Below, one piece after another: positions 44,845 through 52,983 of a stretch of DNA of 64,000 nucleotides. The stretch comes from Rhizobiales bacterium 62-17. GTDB lineage: Bacteria > Pseudomonadota > Alphaproteobacteria > Rhizobiales > Beijerinckiaceae. The stretch covers positions 62,001-126,000 of the forward strand of contig MKVW01000001.1 of NCBI GenBank assembly GCA_001898965.1, written 5' to 3'. The notes under the pieces were generated by a model. It worked only from the letters and a program-made list of their open reading frames with translations, was not told where the DNA came from and ran no database searches. The position numbers and the translations under genes were made by a program. Position 1 is the stretch's first letter, and each line of letters opens with the position of its first letter.

Positions 44845-46121
44845 CTCTTGCTCTCGTTGTCGTGCCGCTGGTGCTCTTGCTCCTCGGCTTTCCGATCTTC
44901 CTTGTCCTTCTCACCAGCGTCACCGCGATGCTCATGTTCGTCATGGGCATTCAGCCGGCGGTGCTGCACCAAAACCTGTTCGGCACCATCAATCAGTTCG
45001 CGCTGCTGGCGGTGCCGTTCTTCATCTATGCCGGCGAACTGATGGGGCGCGGCAGCGTCGCACAGCGGCTCGTCGATTTCGTCCAGAGCGCGGCGAGCCC
45101 GGTGCGCGGCAGCCTCGGCATCACCACCGTTGGCACGACGACGATCTTTGGCGCTATTTCCGGCGTCAGCGCCGCCGCCGTCGCCACCATCGGCAAGGTG
45201 ATGTATCCGGCCATGCGCAAGGCCGGCTATCCCGATCACTTCGCTGCCGGCCTCATCACCGCCGTCGGCGCGATCGACATCATCATCCCGCCCAGCATTC
45301 CGATGATCGTTTATGGCGCGGCCGCCGAGGAATCCGTGCCGCGTCTCTACGCCGCCGGTATCATCCCCGGCTTGTTGATCGCGGGTATGCTGGCGGCCTA
45401 TGTCATCTGGTATTGCCGCAAGCATGATATCGGCCGTGGCTCGCCGTTCGAGTGGAAGCGTTTCGTCTATGCGACCCAGCGTGGCTTATGGGCGCTCGGT
45501 GCCCCGTTCATCATCCTGGGCGGCATCTACGGCGGCGTGTTCTCGCCGACGGAAGCGGCGGCTGTGGCTTGTATCTACGCTGGGCTTGTGACGCGCTTCG
45601 TCTTCCACGAGCTGACATTCAAGGACATTGTCGAAGCGGCTTCCGCGACGGCTGTGTTCTCGGCGCAGATCCTCATCATCGTCGCCTGTGCCGGTGTGTT
45701 CAGCTGGATCCTGACGTCCAATCAGGTGCCCTCGATGCTGGCGGCTTGGTTGCAGCATTACAGCGTGACGCCATGGATGTTCCTGCTCGCGATCAACGTC
45801 CTGTTGCTCGCGGTCGGCTGCTTCCTCGATCCGTTGTCGGCGATCCTGCTGTTGACGCCGCTGCTGGTGCCGATGGTGAAGGCGATCGGCATCGACACGG
45901 TTCACTTCGGCATCGTGGTGACGGTCAATCTGGCGATCGGTTTGTTCCATCCGCCGTTTGGCATCAACATCTTCGTTGCCCAGTCGGTGCTCGGCATTCC
46001 GCTGAAGGTGCTCTACAGGGGGATCATTCCCTTCCTGTTCGTCTATCTGGTTGCCCTGGCGATCATCACCTACATCCCAGATGTGTCTCTCATCGGCGTG
46101 AAACTGCTGATGGGGAAATGA
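44841..46121 (+). CDS. dctM: TRAP transporter large permease DctM
   Basis: 426-residue transport channel with 11-12 hydrophobic segments. Features of the family are LLAVPFFIYAGELMGRGSVAQRLVDF, GAISGVSAAAVATIGKVMYPAM, IPPSIPMIVYGAAAEESVPRLYAAGIIPGLLIA and LDPLSAILLLTPLLVPMVKAIGIDTVHFGIVV. Uses an ion gradient to import the ligand handed over by the receptors. Ends 9 bp before a strong bidirectional hairpin. Confidence 0.95.
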   Translation: MTLALVVVPLVLLLLGFPIFLVLLTSVTAMLMFVMGIQPAVLHQNLFGTINQFALLAVPFFIYAGELMGRGSVAQRLVDFVQSAASPVRGSLGITTVGTTTIFGAISGVSAAAVATIGKVMYPAMRKAGYPDHFAAGLITAVGAIDIIIPPSIPMIVYGAAAEESVPRLYAAGIIPGLLIAGMLAAYVIWYCRKHDIGRGSPFEWKRFVYATQRGLWALGAPFIILGGIYGGVFSPTEAAAVACIYAGLVTRFVFHELTFKDIVEAASATAVFSAQILIIVACAGVFSWILTSNQVPSMLAAWLQHYSVTPWMFLLAINVLLLAVGCFLDPLSAILLLTPLLVPMVKAIGIDTVHFGIVVTVNLAIGLFHPPFGINIFVAQSVLGIPLKVLYRGIIPFLFVYLVALAIITYIPDVSLIGVKLLMGK

Positions 46122-46129
46122 CAAAGGCG

Positions 46130-46155
46130 CCGGGCCGCGTTTAATCGCGGCCCGG
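46130..46155. terminator. terminator between dctM and the IclR gene
   Basis: Perfect 10-bp arms CCGGGCCGCG / CGCGGCCCGG with a TTTAAT loop, followed on the plus strand by ACTACACTTTTCTTTT. It separates two convergent genes and probably ends both. Confidence 0.75.
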
Positions 46156-46156
46156 A

Positions 46157-46984
46157 CTACACTTTTCTTTTGCGAGAGCTTGCGCCATTCGCCGAAGGCC
46201 GCAGCAATTGCAGAGAAGCGCGGCCATGGCCCAACCGCCTGGAAATCTGCTCGGAACAGTCTTTCAGCGCGGTGATGATGGCTTCACCTGGTGTGGCGGG
46301 CAGAAACTGGATCGAGCCGACCACCGCGACTGAGCCGACAATCGTATCATGCTCGTCAAGGATCGGACCGGCGATGGCATTGATCCCGAGCAAAGTCTCT
46401 TCGGGCGCGGACGCAAAGCCTTGCTTCACAATTCTCCCCAGCTCCGCCTCCAACTGATCGCGCTTGATGATCGTCCTATCCGTCAGTTTCTCGATCGGGC
46501 GTGCCAGAATGCGCTCCTGAAAGGGGCGGGGCGAATAGGCCAACAGGATGCGGCCCTGCGCGCTGGAGACGAAGGACAGTTCGCTGCCGGGACGCACGCC
46601 GATTTCAATTGGGGAAGTACTGGAAACGGCGAAGTGCACGAGCGCGCCGCGCGGGCTCATGGACGACAGAACCACGGTCTGGCCGACGGCATCGCGCAGA
46701 TCCCGCATCGGGCCTTCGGCAATTTGAATGAGATCGATTTCCGGGGCGGCACGCGCCAGGATGCGGCTTTTCGGGCCGATGGAATAGCGCGCCGTCTGCA
46801 TGTTCTGTTTCAGGTAGCCCCGTTCGACCAGCGTCGACAGGTGGCGATGGACCGAGCCTTTGGTCAGGCCAAGCCGGTCGGCGATCTGGGTGACGCCGAG
46901 TTCTTCAGGGGAGAAAGCGACGGTCTCCAACACGTCGAGCGCAAGACCGACCGAGCGTACGCCGCTGTCCACTCCATCTGACAT
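46157..46984 (-). CDS. IclR family transcriptional regulator
   Basis: 275-residue regulator. The N-terminal winged helix is ALDVLETVAFSPEELGVTQIADRLGLTKGSVHRHLSTLVERGYLKQ and the C-terminal effector domain has LRDAVGQTVVLSSMS and EETLLGINAIAGPILDEHDTIVGSVAVVG. ATG 46984 has GGAAGG 6 nt upstream; the longer frame to 47023 is less likely. It lies between the TRAP operon and the aldolase operon and is divergent from the latter, so it is the obvious candidate controller of both. Confidence 0.9.
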   Translation of the reverse strand: MSDGVDSGVRSVGLALDVLETVAFSPEELGVTQIADRLGLTKGSVHRHLSTLVERGYLKQNMQTARYSIGPKSRILARAAPEIDLIQIAEGPMRDLRDAVGQTVVLSSMSPRGALVHFAVSSTSPIEIGVRPGSELSFVSSAQGRILLAYSPRPFQERILARPIEKLTDRTIIKRDQLEAELGRIVKQGFASAPEETLLGINAIAGPILDEHDTIVGSVAVVGSIQFLPATPGEAIITALKDCSEQISRRLGHGRASLQLLRPSANGASSRKRKV

Positions 46985-47031
46985 TCTGAGCCTTCCCAAG
47001 AACTTCCGCCATGACCGGCGCAAATTGTCGC

Positions 47032-47158
47032 TGTTCGCGAGGGCGGAACAATAGTTCGAGAATAACTACTTGAAAAGACCCGGAAGAGCAGATCGATTGA
47101 ACAGTTGACAACGAAAATCGATCTTATATTTTGAAACTTAGTTTCGCTCTCGCGAACA
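47032..47158. promoter_or_regulatory. inverted and palindromic sites in the IclR-aldolase divergent promoter
   Basis: TGTTCGCGAG (47032-47041) and its exact reverse complement CTCGCGAACA (47149-47158) bracket the region. A palindrome GAAAC-TTA-GTTTC lies at 47133-47145. Paired half-sites at both ends of a divergent promoter are consistent with IclR binding and looping, but the regulator has not been matched to the sites. Confidence 0.45.
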
Positions 47159-47278
47159 AACGGGACCCCACCGAAGATCCCGTCTTTCGCGTTTGTTGCG
47201 AGATGAGCCTCGGTATCGGGGCTTATCGGGAACGCTCGGCTCCACCGAATTGAGAGCTTTGCAGAGGAACGCTGACCC

Positions 47279-48052
47279 ATGACTAGGCCGGATGCCGTGC
47301 AGTTTCGCAAACGGCTTGCTGCTGGAGAATTGTTGGCCGGAACCTTCGTCAAGACGCCGACGGGCCACGCGACGGAGATTTTCGGCGATCTCGGCTACGA
47401 TTTCGTCGTCATCGACGAAGAACATGCCCCATTCGATCGTCGCTCAATCGACGATGCCATCGTTTCCGCCCGCGCCGCCAATATCGCGCCTCTGGTTCGC
47501 GTCGCCTCAAGCGCCCCCTCCAACCTGTTGTCGGTTCTCGATTGCGGCGCCGTCGGCGTGTTGGTTCCGCATGTGGCGTCGGTCGAACGCGCGAAAGAAA
47601 TTGCCGCCGCCTGTCGCTATCGCAAGGGCAGTCGCGGCTTTTCGAACTCGCCGCGCGCCGGCCGCTATGGCGGCCTCAATCTGAGCCAGCATATCGAACA
47701 GGGTGATGCAACGACGACGGTCGTCGCGCAGATCGAAGATCCCTCGGCTTTGTCCGTCGTCGAAGAGATCGCGCGGGTCGACGGCGTTGATGCGCTCTTC
47801 GTCGGGCGCGGCGATCTCGCCGCCGCCATGGAGGAGAATTCATCCGAAGCGCCGGCCGTTCGCGCTGCCTCCGAGCGGATCGCCAAAGCGGGGCGGGCAG
47901 CGGGTAAGCCGGTTTGGTTTTTTGTCGGAAGCCTCGCCGATGCGGCAGCCATGCGCGACATCGGCGGCAGCTGCTTCATCTACATGTCCGATCAGGGTTT
48001 GATGCGTCAGGCCGCGGCCAAAGCGCTCGTCGATCTCAAAACGTTGAAGTGA
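47279..48052 (+). CDS. HpcH/HpaI family aldolase
   Basis: Class II (metal) pyruvate-type aldolase of 257 residues, cleaving 4-hydroxy-2-oxo acids or related compounds in the cytosol. The catalytic His lies in VVIDEEHAPFDRRSI near residue 50, the Arg in PLVRVASS, the metal ligands in VAQIEDPSAL (Glu) and FVGRGDLAAAM (Asp). RGFSNSPRAGRYGG replaces the usual RGxG segment. First gene of a plus-strand operon (11 bp to the cupin gene) and divergent from the IclR regulator. Confidence 0.88.
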   Translation: MTRPDAVQFRKRLAAGELLAGTFVKTPTGHATEIFGDLGYDFVVIDEEHAPFDRRSIDDAIVSARAANIAPLVRVASSAPSNLLSVLDCGAVGVLVPHVASVERAKEIAAACRYRKGSRGFSNSPRAGRYGGLNLSQHIEQGDATTTVVAQIEDPSALSVVEEIARVDGVDALFVGRGDLAAAMEENSSEAPAVRAASERIAKAGRAAGKPVWFFVGSLADAAAMRDIGGSCFIYMSDQGLMRQAAAKALVDLKTLK

Positions 48053-48063
48053 GGAGCCCATCC

Positions 48064-48930
48064 ATGCCGGTCGCCAAGCGCAAAGCAACCCATGCGCGTC
48101 ACTATCAGGATCAGCCGCAAGCCATTGACGCGGACGGTTCGAAACATTGGATCACTCGTGCAGCCAATTTCGTTGCCGACGTCACCGAAGCCAAGGCCGG
48201 TGCCCGCCTGGCGCGGACGCAGCAGGCCGATGAATATATGGCCTTCGTGGTCAGCGGCCGCGCCATTGTGGAAGCCGGATCGCAGCGCCAGGACATCGAG
48301 CCGGAAACCCTGGTGATCGTGCCGCCGGGCGCCAGTACCATCACGATGCCGGACGGCGGCGAGGTGGTGCGCGTCTTTTCCAACAAGGCTGCTGACTTAA
48401 CCGCCGCTGCCGCCAATGCCGCCATTTATGCCGATGCGATCGCGGAAGTGACGCCGATCGCGCCCTGGCCTGACCCCGTGGGGGGCTTCGGCATTCGCAG
48501 CTATCGGCTCGCCGATTTCCAAAGCCCCGACCCGAGCCCGCTCAAGATGCGGGTGTTTCGCTCGACCAATCTGATGATCAATATTTTCGAGCCTTGGGCC
48601 AACCGGCGTGATCCTTCCAAGCTCAGCCCGCATTGGCATGACGATTTCGAGCAGATGTCGCTCGGCCTGCGCGGCGCCTTCCGTCATCACCTGCGTTATC
48701 CGTGGGGACCGGACATGAACAAATGGGAAGACGACGAGCACGTCACCTATGAGGCAAGCCCGTCGATCCTGGTCATTCCGGTTGGCGTGATTCACACGAC
48801 GCAGGACATTGGCGAGGGCGTCACATGGCTCGTCGATATTTTTGGGCCGCCGCGCGTCGATTTTTCCTCCAAGCCCGGCTTCGTTCTCAATGAGGCCGAC
48901 TATCCGATGCCGAAATTGGTGCAAGCATGA
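48064..48930 (+). CDS. bicupin-like metal-binding protein
   Basis: 288-residue protein with two cupin-like halves. The first (QQADEYMAFVVSGRAIVEAG...VIVPPGAST) lacks an obvious His pair. The second has HWHDDFEQMSLGLRGAFRHHL (His, His, Glu) and IPVGVIHTTQ (second-motif His), so one metal site is likely. The start ATG 48064 follows the aldolase stop by 11 bp; the upstream open frame is part of the aldolase region. It could be an isomerase, dioxygenase or ligand-binding protein. Its stop overlaps the next gene by 4 bp. Confidence 0.75.
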   Translation: MPVAKRKATHARHYQDQPQAIDADGSKHWITRAANFVADVTEAKAGARLARTQQADEYMAFVVSGRAIVEAGSQRQDIEPETLVIVPPGASTITMPDGGEVVRVFSNKAADLTAAAANAAIYADAIAEVTPIAPWPDPVGGFGIRSYRLADFQSPDPSPLKMRVFRSTNLMINIFEPWANRRDPSKLSPHWHDDFEQMSLGLRGAFRHHLRYPWGPDMNKWEDDEHVTYEASPSILVIPVGVIHTTQDIGEGVTWLVDIFGPPRVDFSSKPGFVLNEADYPMPKLVQA

Positions 48931-49868
48931 GTACGAAAGTGAGCAAGGATATCGAAGCCCGGATTGACGACATCCTGATCGGTGCGATCGATCCGCATGT
49001 GCATTCGGGCCCGTCGATCGCCACCCGCGCCATCGATCATCTCGAGTTGGCACGCATGCTGTCGGCGGCGCGTTTCGCCGCGGTGATCACCAAGGATCAC
49101 GATTATAGCGGCGTGATCGCCGCGACGATGATCGCCAGCCATCATCCCGAGCTGATCACCAAGGTCTATTCGAGCATCGTCCTCAACAATGTCGTCGGCG
49201 GGTTCAATCCTTATGCCGTTGAACATACGGCGGCGATGGGCGGCAAGACCGTCTATATGCCGACCTTGGCCGCCGAAAACCATCTGCGCTGGGAAAAGAG
49301 CGGCACTTGGGTTCATCCGGCTTCGACGCAGAAAATGCGCCCGGCCAGCGCCGTTCCCGTTCTCGATTCATCCGGGCAAATCCTCGACGAGGTCAAAGAG
49401 GTTCTCGACGTCATCGCCAAGAACGATATGGCTTTGGCGAGCGGCCACATTCACATCAGCGAGACCTGGAAGGTCTTCGACGAAGCCAAGAAACGCGGCG
49501 TTAAGCGCTTGATCCTCACCCATCCCGAAGAGATCGTCGACGCGTCCCTCAACGACGTGAAGGGCATCGCCGCTATGGGCGCCTTCGTCGAACATTCGCT
49601 TTGCATGTTCCTGGAAGGTTCGAAGTTCAAAGTGGCCGGTCCCGATGACATGCGCAAACTGATCGATGCGGCCGGTGTCGAGCAGACCATCATGTGCTCG
49701 GATTTGGGTCAGCCTGGCGTCTTCACGCCGCTCGAAGGCTTCCGGCTTGGTGCCAAAATGTGCCTCGATCTTGGCTTCACCGATGACGAAGTGCATCAGA
49801 TGGTGTCGACCAATGCGGCGCGGGCCCATAGCCTCGAAGCCGATGTCGCGCGCGTCAAGGCCCTTTAG
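48927..49868 (+). CDS. DUF6282 family amidohydrolase-like protein
   Basis: 313-residue TIM-barrel-like protein of uncharacterised activity. Metal-binding pattern: IDPHVHSGPS (HxH) near residue 24, ITKDHDYSG, LASGHIHISE, LTHPEEI and MCSDLGQ (Asp). This set resembles amidohydrolase or PHP-type hydrolases. It overlaps the cupin gene by 4 bp and precedes a dihydroorotate-dehydrogenase-like gene by 35 bp, so it belongs to the same pathway. Substrate probably a cyclic amide or lactone; speculative. Confidence 0.75.
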   Translation: MSTKVSKDIEARIDDILIGAIDPHVHSGPSIATRAIDHLELARMLSAARFAAVITKDHDYSGVIAATMIASHHPELITKVYSSIVLNNVVGGFNPYAVEHTAAMGGKTVYMPTLAAENHLRWEKSGTWVHPASTQKMRPASAVPVLDSSGQILDEVKEVLDVIAKNDMALASGHIHISETWKVFDEAKKRGVKRLILTHPEEIVDASLNDVKGIAAMGAFVEHSLCMFLEGSKFKVAGPDDMRKLIDAAGVEQTIMCSDLGQPGVFTPLEGFRLGAKMCLDLGFTDDEVHQMVSTNAARAHSLEADVARVKAL

Positions 49869-49903
49869 AAGCCAGTCCGCGCAGCACGAGCGAGATTAAA
49901 ATC

Positions 49904-50953
49904 ATGAGCAAATCAAATCTGGAAACGCGGATCGGTTCCGTCCGTTTGAAGAACCCGGTGATAGCCGGTTCCGCCGAACATCTGATCGACGCCGATGGCG
50001 TTCGCCGCGCACTGAAGGCTGGCGCCGGTGCGGTGGTGGTGAAGTCCACCAACGAGTCGCAGGCGGCGCGCGATCAATTGCAGCAGGCCGAATATGCGGT
50101 GCTTGACGATCAATGGCAGCCCATTCCCTGGAATGCGTCGGCGCCGCGCACGGCGTTCATCGCCTGCCGCTCGGGACTGACGCCGCAGCCGTTCGAAGCC
50201 TGGCTCGAACAGACCGCAGGCCTCGATCGCGAGGCGCGCGCCAATGACGCGATTGTTGTCGCCAGCGTCATTCTCTCCGATCTCGATCGCGCCGTCGTCA
50301 TGGCCAAACAGATCGAGCAGGCGGGGCTTCGCGTTCTTGAACTCAACATCGGCACGCCTTATGCGAGCCAATCCGCCAAGGGTGCTGTGTCCACCGAACT
50401 CTTGCCGGAACGGGTCGCCGCCATCGTCAATGCGGTTCGCGCGGCGGTGACGATTCCGGTTTGGGTCAAGATCACCGGGCAAAGCGAACGCGTGCCGGAT
50501 CTCGCCGACGCTGCCTTCGGCGCACGTGCCGATGCGGTGGTGATGGCCGGGCGGTTGCTTGGCCTGATCCCCGATCTGGAAACCTGCGAGCCCATTCTCG
50601 GCACGACGCTGGGCGTCGGCGGCACATGGCATCTGCCCATGACCTGCCAATGGCTCGCGCTGACCCGCAGCAAGCTCGGCCCGGATAAGGCATTGATCGG
50701 CACGAATGGCGCGCAATCCGGTCTCGACGTCGCCCGCATCATGCTGGCTGGCGCCTCGGCCGTGGAAATGTCCTCGCAAGTCATGCTGCGCGGGTTCGAT
50801 CTCCTCGGGCAGGCGGTGTCCGAACTGGGCGCTTATCTCGATCGCAAGCAGATGAGCGCGGCCGATCTGATCGGCAAGGCCGCCGACAGCCGCAAGACAT
50901 TCGCCCAGATGACGATGCGTCAGGACAACTGGCGCAACTACATTCCGCACTAA
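49904..50953 (+). CDS. dihydroorotate dehydrogenase-like FMN enzyme
   Basis: 349-residue TIM-barrel flavoprotein related to class 1 dihydroorotate/dihydropyrimidine dehydrogenases. Visible FMN and phosphate contacts: LKNPVIAGSAEH, AGAVVVKSTNES, LELNIGTPYA, PVWVKITGQ and LIGTNGAQSGLDVARIMLAGASAVEMSSQVM. The catalytic Cys/Ser loop of DHODH is not evident. A second pyrimidine gene set is absent here, and the operon context (aldolase, cupin, DUF6282) argues for a catabolic reductase or oxidase rather than pyrD. Confidence 0.78.
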   Translation: MSKSNLETRIGSVRLKNPVIAGSAEHLIDADGVRRALKAGAGAVVVKSTNESQAARDQLQQAEYAVLDDQWQPIPWNASAPRTAFIACRSGLTPQPFEAWLEQTAGLDREARANDAIVVASVILSDLDRAVVMAKQIEQAGLRVLELNIGTPYASQSAKGAVSTELLPERVAAIVNAVRAAVTIPVWVKITGQSERVPDLADAAFGARADAVVMAGRLLGLIPDLETCEPILGTTLGVGGTWHLPMTCQWLALTRSKLGPDKALIGTNGAQSGLDVARIMLAGASAVEMSSQVMLRGFDLLGQAVSELGAYLDRKQMSAADLIGKAADSRKTFAQMTMRQDNWRNYIPH

Positions 50954-50994
50954 CAACAGCCGACTGAATTTGGTATCCGAGAGGGAATAAGAAA

Positions 50995-52311
50995 ATGTCG
51001 TTCGCCAACGAGGTTCAAGCCGTTGACCAGCAGGAATTGTTCCGCAAGGTCATGTGGCGCGTAGTGCCTCTCACTGTGCTGATTTACCTGATCGCGATTA
51101 TCGATCGGGCGAATGTCGGCTTCGCCAAACTGCAGATGGTCTCGGCCCTGCATATGACCGAGCAGCTCTACGGCCTGGCGTCTTCGCTCTTCTTCATCGG
51201 CTATCTGTCGCTTGAAATTCCCAGCGCCTTTGCCGTCAATCGGTTTGGCGCCCGCTTGTGGTTGGCGCGCATTCTGTTGACTTGGGGTGTGCTCACCATC
51301 GCCACTGCTTGGGTGACGTCGGGCAGCGTTTTCGCGGCTCTGCGCTTTCTCGTCGGTTGCGCGGAAGCCGGTGCTTATCCTGGCATCATCTATTACTTCA
51401 CGCTGTGGTTTCCCAAGGCCCATCGGGCGAAGGTGCTGGGCTTCCTGACGCTCGGCAGCGCCTTCGGCAACATGTTCGGTTCGCTGGTCAGCGGCTTCCT
51501 GCTCGACCTTGATGGAACGCTCGGGCTCGCCGGCTGGCAGTGGGTGTTCATCGTCACGGGCCTGCCGGCGCTCATTCTGACGCCGTTTGTTCTGTGGGGC
51601 CTGCCCAACGGTCCCTCCGAGGCGAAATTCCTGTCGACGAACGAACGCAATTGGCTGATATCGGCGCTGGCGAAAGAAACGCCGCCCGGCCAGCACGGCA
51701 ATCCGCTCGCGGTGATCTGGGATAAGCGCGTACTGCTGCTATCGGTCGCCTATATGCTGATCCTCGTCTCGCTCTACGGCGTCATCTACTGGCTGCCGAC
51801 CGTCGTGCGTGGCTTTGGCGTCACCGGCACGCAGAATGGCGTCTTGAGCTCCATACCCTGGATCGTCGGTGTCGTCGCTTTGGTGACGATCCCGCCGCGC
51901 TTGCGCAAGGAAAAGACCGTTCTTCTGGCGATGATCGCGATCTGCTGTGTCGGCCTGGTTTGCTTCTACCTGAGCACCACCTTGCCGCAGAATTGGATGC
52001 GCCTCATCGCCATGTCGATCGGCACGCCCTGTATTTCTCTGCTGTTCCCTTGCTTCTGGTTCCTGCCGTCGCTGTTCTTTTCCGGCCAGCGCGCGGCGAT
52101 GGCCATCGCCGCCATCAGCACCATTGGCAGCCTCGGCGGTTTCTTCGCGCAGAACCTGATGCCGTGGGTGGCGGGCCTTGCTGGTAGCCCGGTGGCGGCG
52201 ATGCTGGTTCCCGCCGCTTGCCTCTCTTTGGTCGGCCTGTTCGCGCTGGCGATCAAAGTGAGTGGCTTCGGCAGCCAGCCGCAGGAAGTGCCGCAAGGCG
52301 CGGCGCGATAG
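50995..52311 (+). CDS. MFS transporter, anion:cation symporter (ACS) type
   Basis: 438-residue carrier with 12 hydrophobic segments. It opens with FRKVMWRVVPLTVLIYLIAIIDRANVGFAKLQM, the ACS-family signature (R..P...L.Y....DR.N...A), followed by GAYPGIIYYFTLWFPKAHRAKVLGFL. Such carriers take up sugar acids, tartrate, phthalate or hydroxyphenylacetate with protons. Last gene of the aldolase operon, 41 bp after the DHODH-like gene. Its stop codon abuts that of convergent lutC with no gap. Confidence 0.88.
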   Translation: MSFANEVQAVDQQELFRKVMWRVVPLTVLIYLIAIIDRANVGFAKLQMVSALHMTEQLYGLASSLFFIGYLSLEIPSAFAVNRFGARLWLARILLTWGVLTIATAWVTSGSVFAALRFLVGCAEAGAYPGIIYYFTLWFPKAHRAKVLGFLTLGSAFGNMFGSLVSGFLLDLDGTLGLAGWQWVFIVTGLPALILTPFVLWGLPNGPSEAKFLSTNERNWLISALAKETPPGQHGNPLAVIWDKRVLLLSVAYMLILVSLYGVIYWLPTVVRGFGVTGTQNGVLSSIPWIVGVVALVTIPPRLRKEKTVLLAMIAICCVGLVCFYLSTTLPQNWMRLIAMSIGTPCISLLFPCFWFLPSLFFSGQRAAMAIAAISTIGSLGGFFAQNLMPWVAGLAGSPVAAMLVPAACLSLVGLFALAIKVSGFGSQPQEVPQGAAR

Positions 52312-52983
52312 TTATCCGACGATGACGATATGCAGCCGGCGCGGTCCATGCGCGCCGAGCAGCATCTTCTGCTCGATGTCGGCGGAGCGTGATGGGCCGG
52401 TGATGAAATTCACGGTCCGGGGCATCATGCCCTTGCCATAGCGTGCCCGCACCATCTCCCACACCGCTTCATAGGTCGGCACGACAGTGCCAGCCTGAAT
52501 GATCACGATGTGATTGTCGGGCAGGAAATTCAGATTGGTCGGATTATGGGCGCCGGACACCAGAGCCAATGTGCCGGTTTCCGCGACCCCGGCTTCCGCA
52601 TGGCTGACGGACGACAGATCGTTGCCGTCGGACGGGCCTTTGGTGATGTCGATCGCCGTTGTGGCCCAGGGCAGGGCGGCCAGGCGCTCGTCCTCGCCCA
52701 TGCGCACGGTGGCGGGCAGATTGTTCGTCCGCAGGAAGTGGGCGATCTCGGCCGGAATGTCGGCCGTTGCCGCGACACGTGCCACGGTGGCGGCTACGCT
52801 TTCGGCTTGCGCGCGAAACGTCGCGATGCGCTTCTCGATATCGCCTTCGCCGCGCGCCGGCAGCAGGCCCTTGGCCGCCGTGGCGATACGCGTCGCGACG
52901 ATCTGGCGGCGGCTCGCGTCATCGGCCGAGACGCCGAGCGAACGGCGGATATTGGCGAGGATGTCGTCGCGCGCTTCGCTCAT
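52312..52983 (-). CDS. lutC: lactate utilization protein C (LUD domain)
   Basis: 223-residue LUD-domain subunit of the LutABC L-lactate oxidase complex. It reads MSEARDDILANIRRSLGV at the N terminus and ends with the conserved GTLALVSGAHNPTNLNFLPDNHIVIIQAGTVVPTYEAVW and NFITGPSRSADIEQKMLLGAHGPRRLHIVIV segment. Start ATG 52983 overlaps the lutB stop by 4 bp; the much longer open frame upstream is not the gene. Cytosolic, with LutB. Confidence 0.9.
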   Translation of the reverse strand: MSEARDDILANIRRSLGVSADDASRRQIVATRIATAAKGLLPARGEGDIEKRIATFRAQAESVAATVARVAATADIPAEIAHFLRTNNLPATVRMGEDERLAALPWATTAIDITKGPSDGNDLSSVSHAEAGVAETGTLALVSGAHNPTNLNFLPDNHIVIIQAGTVVPTYEAVWEMVRARYGKGMMPRTVNFITGPSRSADIEQKMLLGAHGPRRLHIVIVG

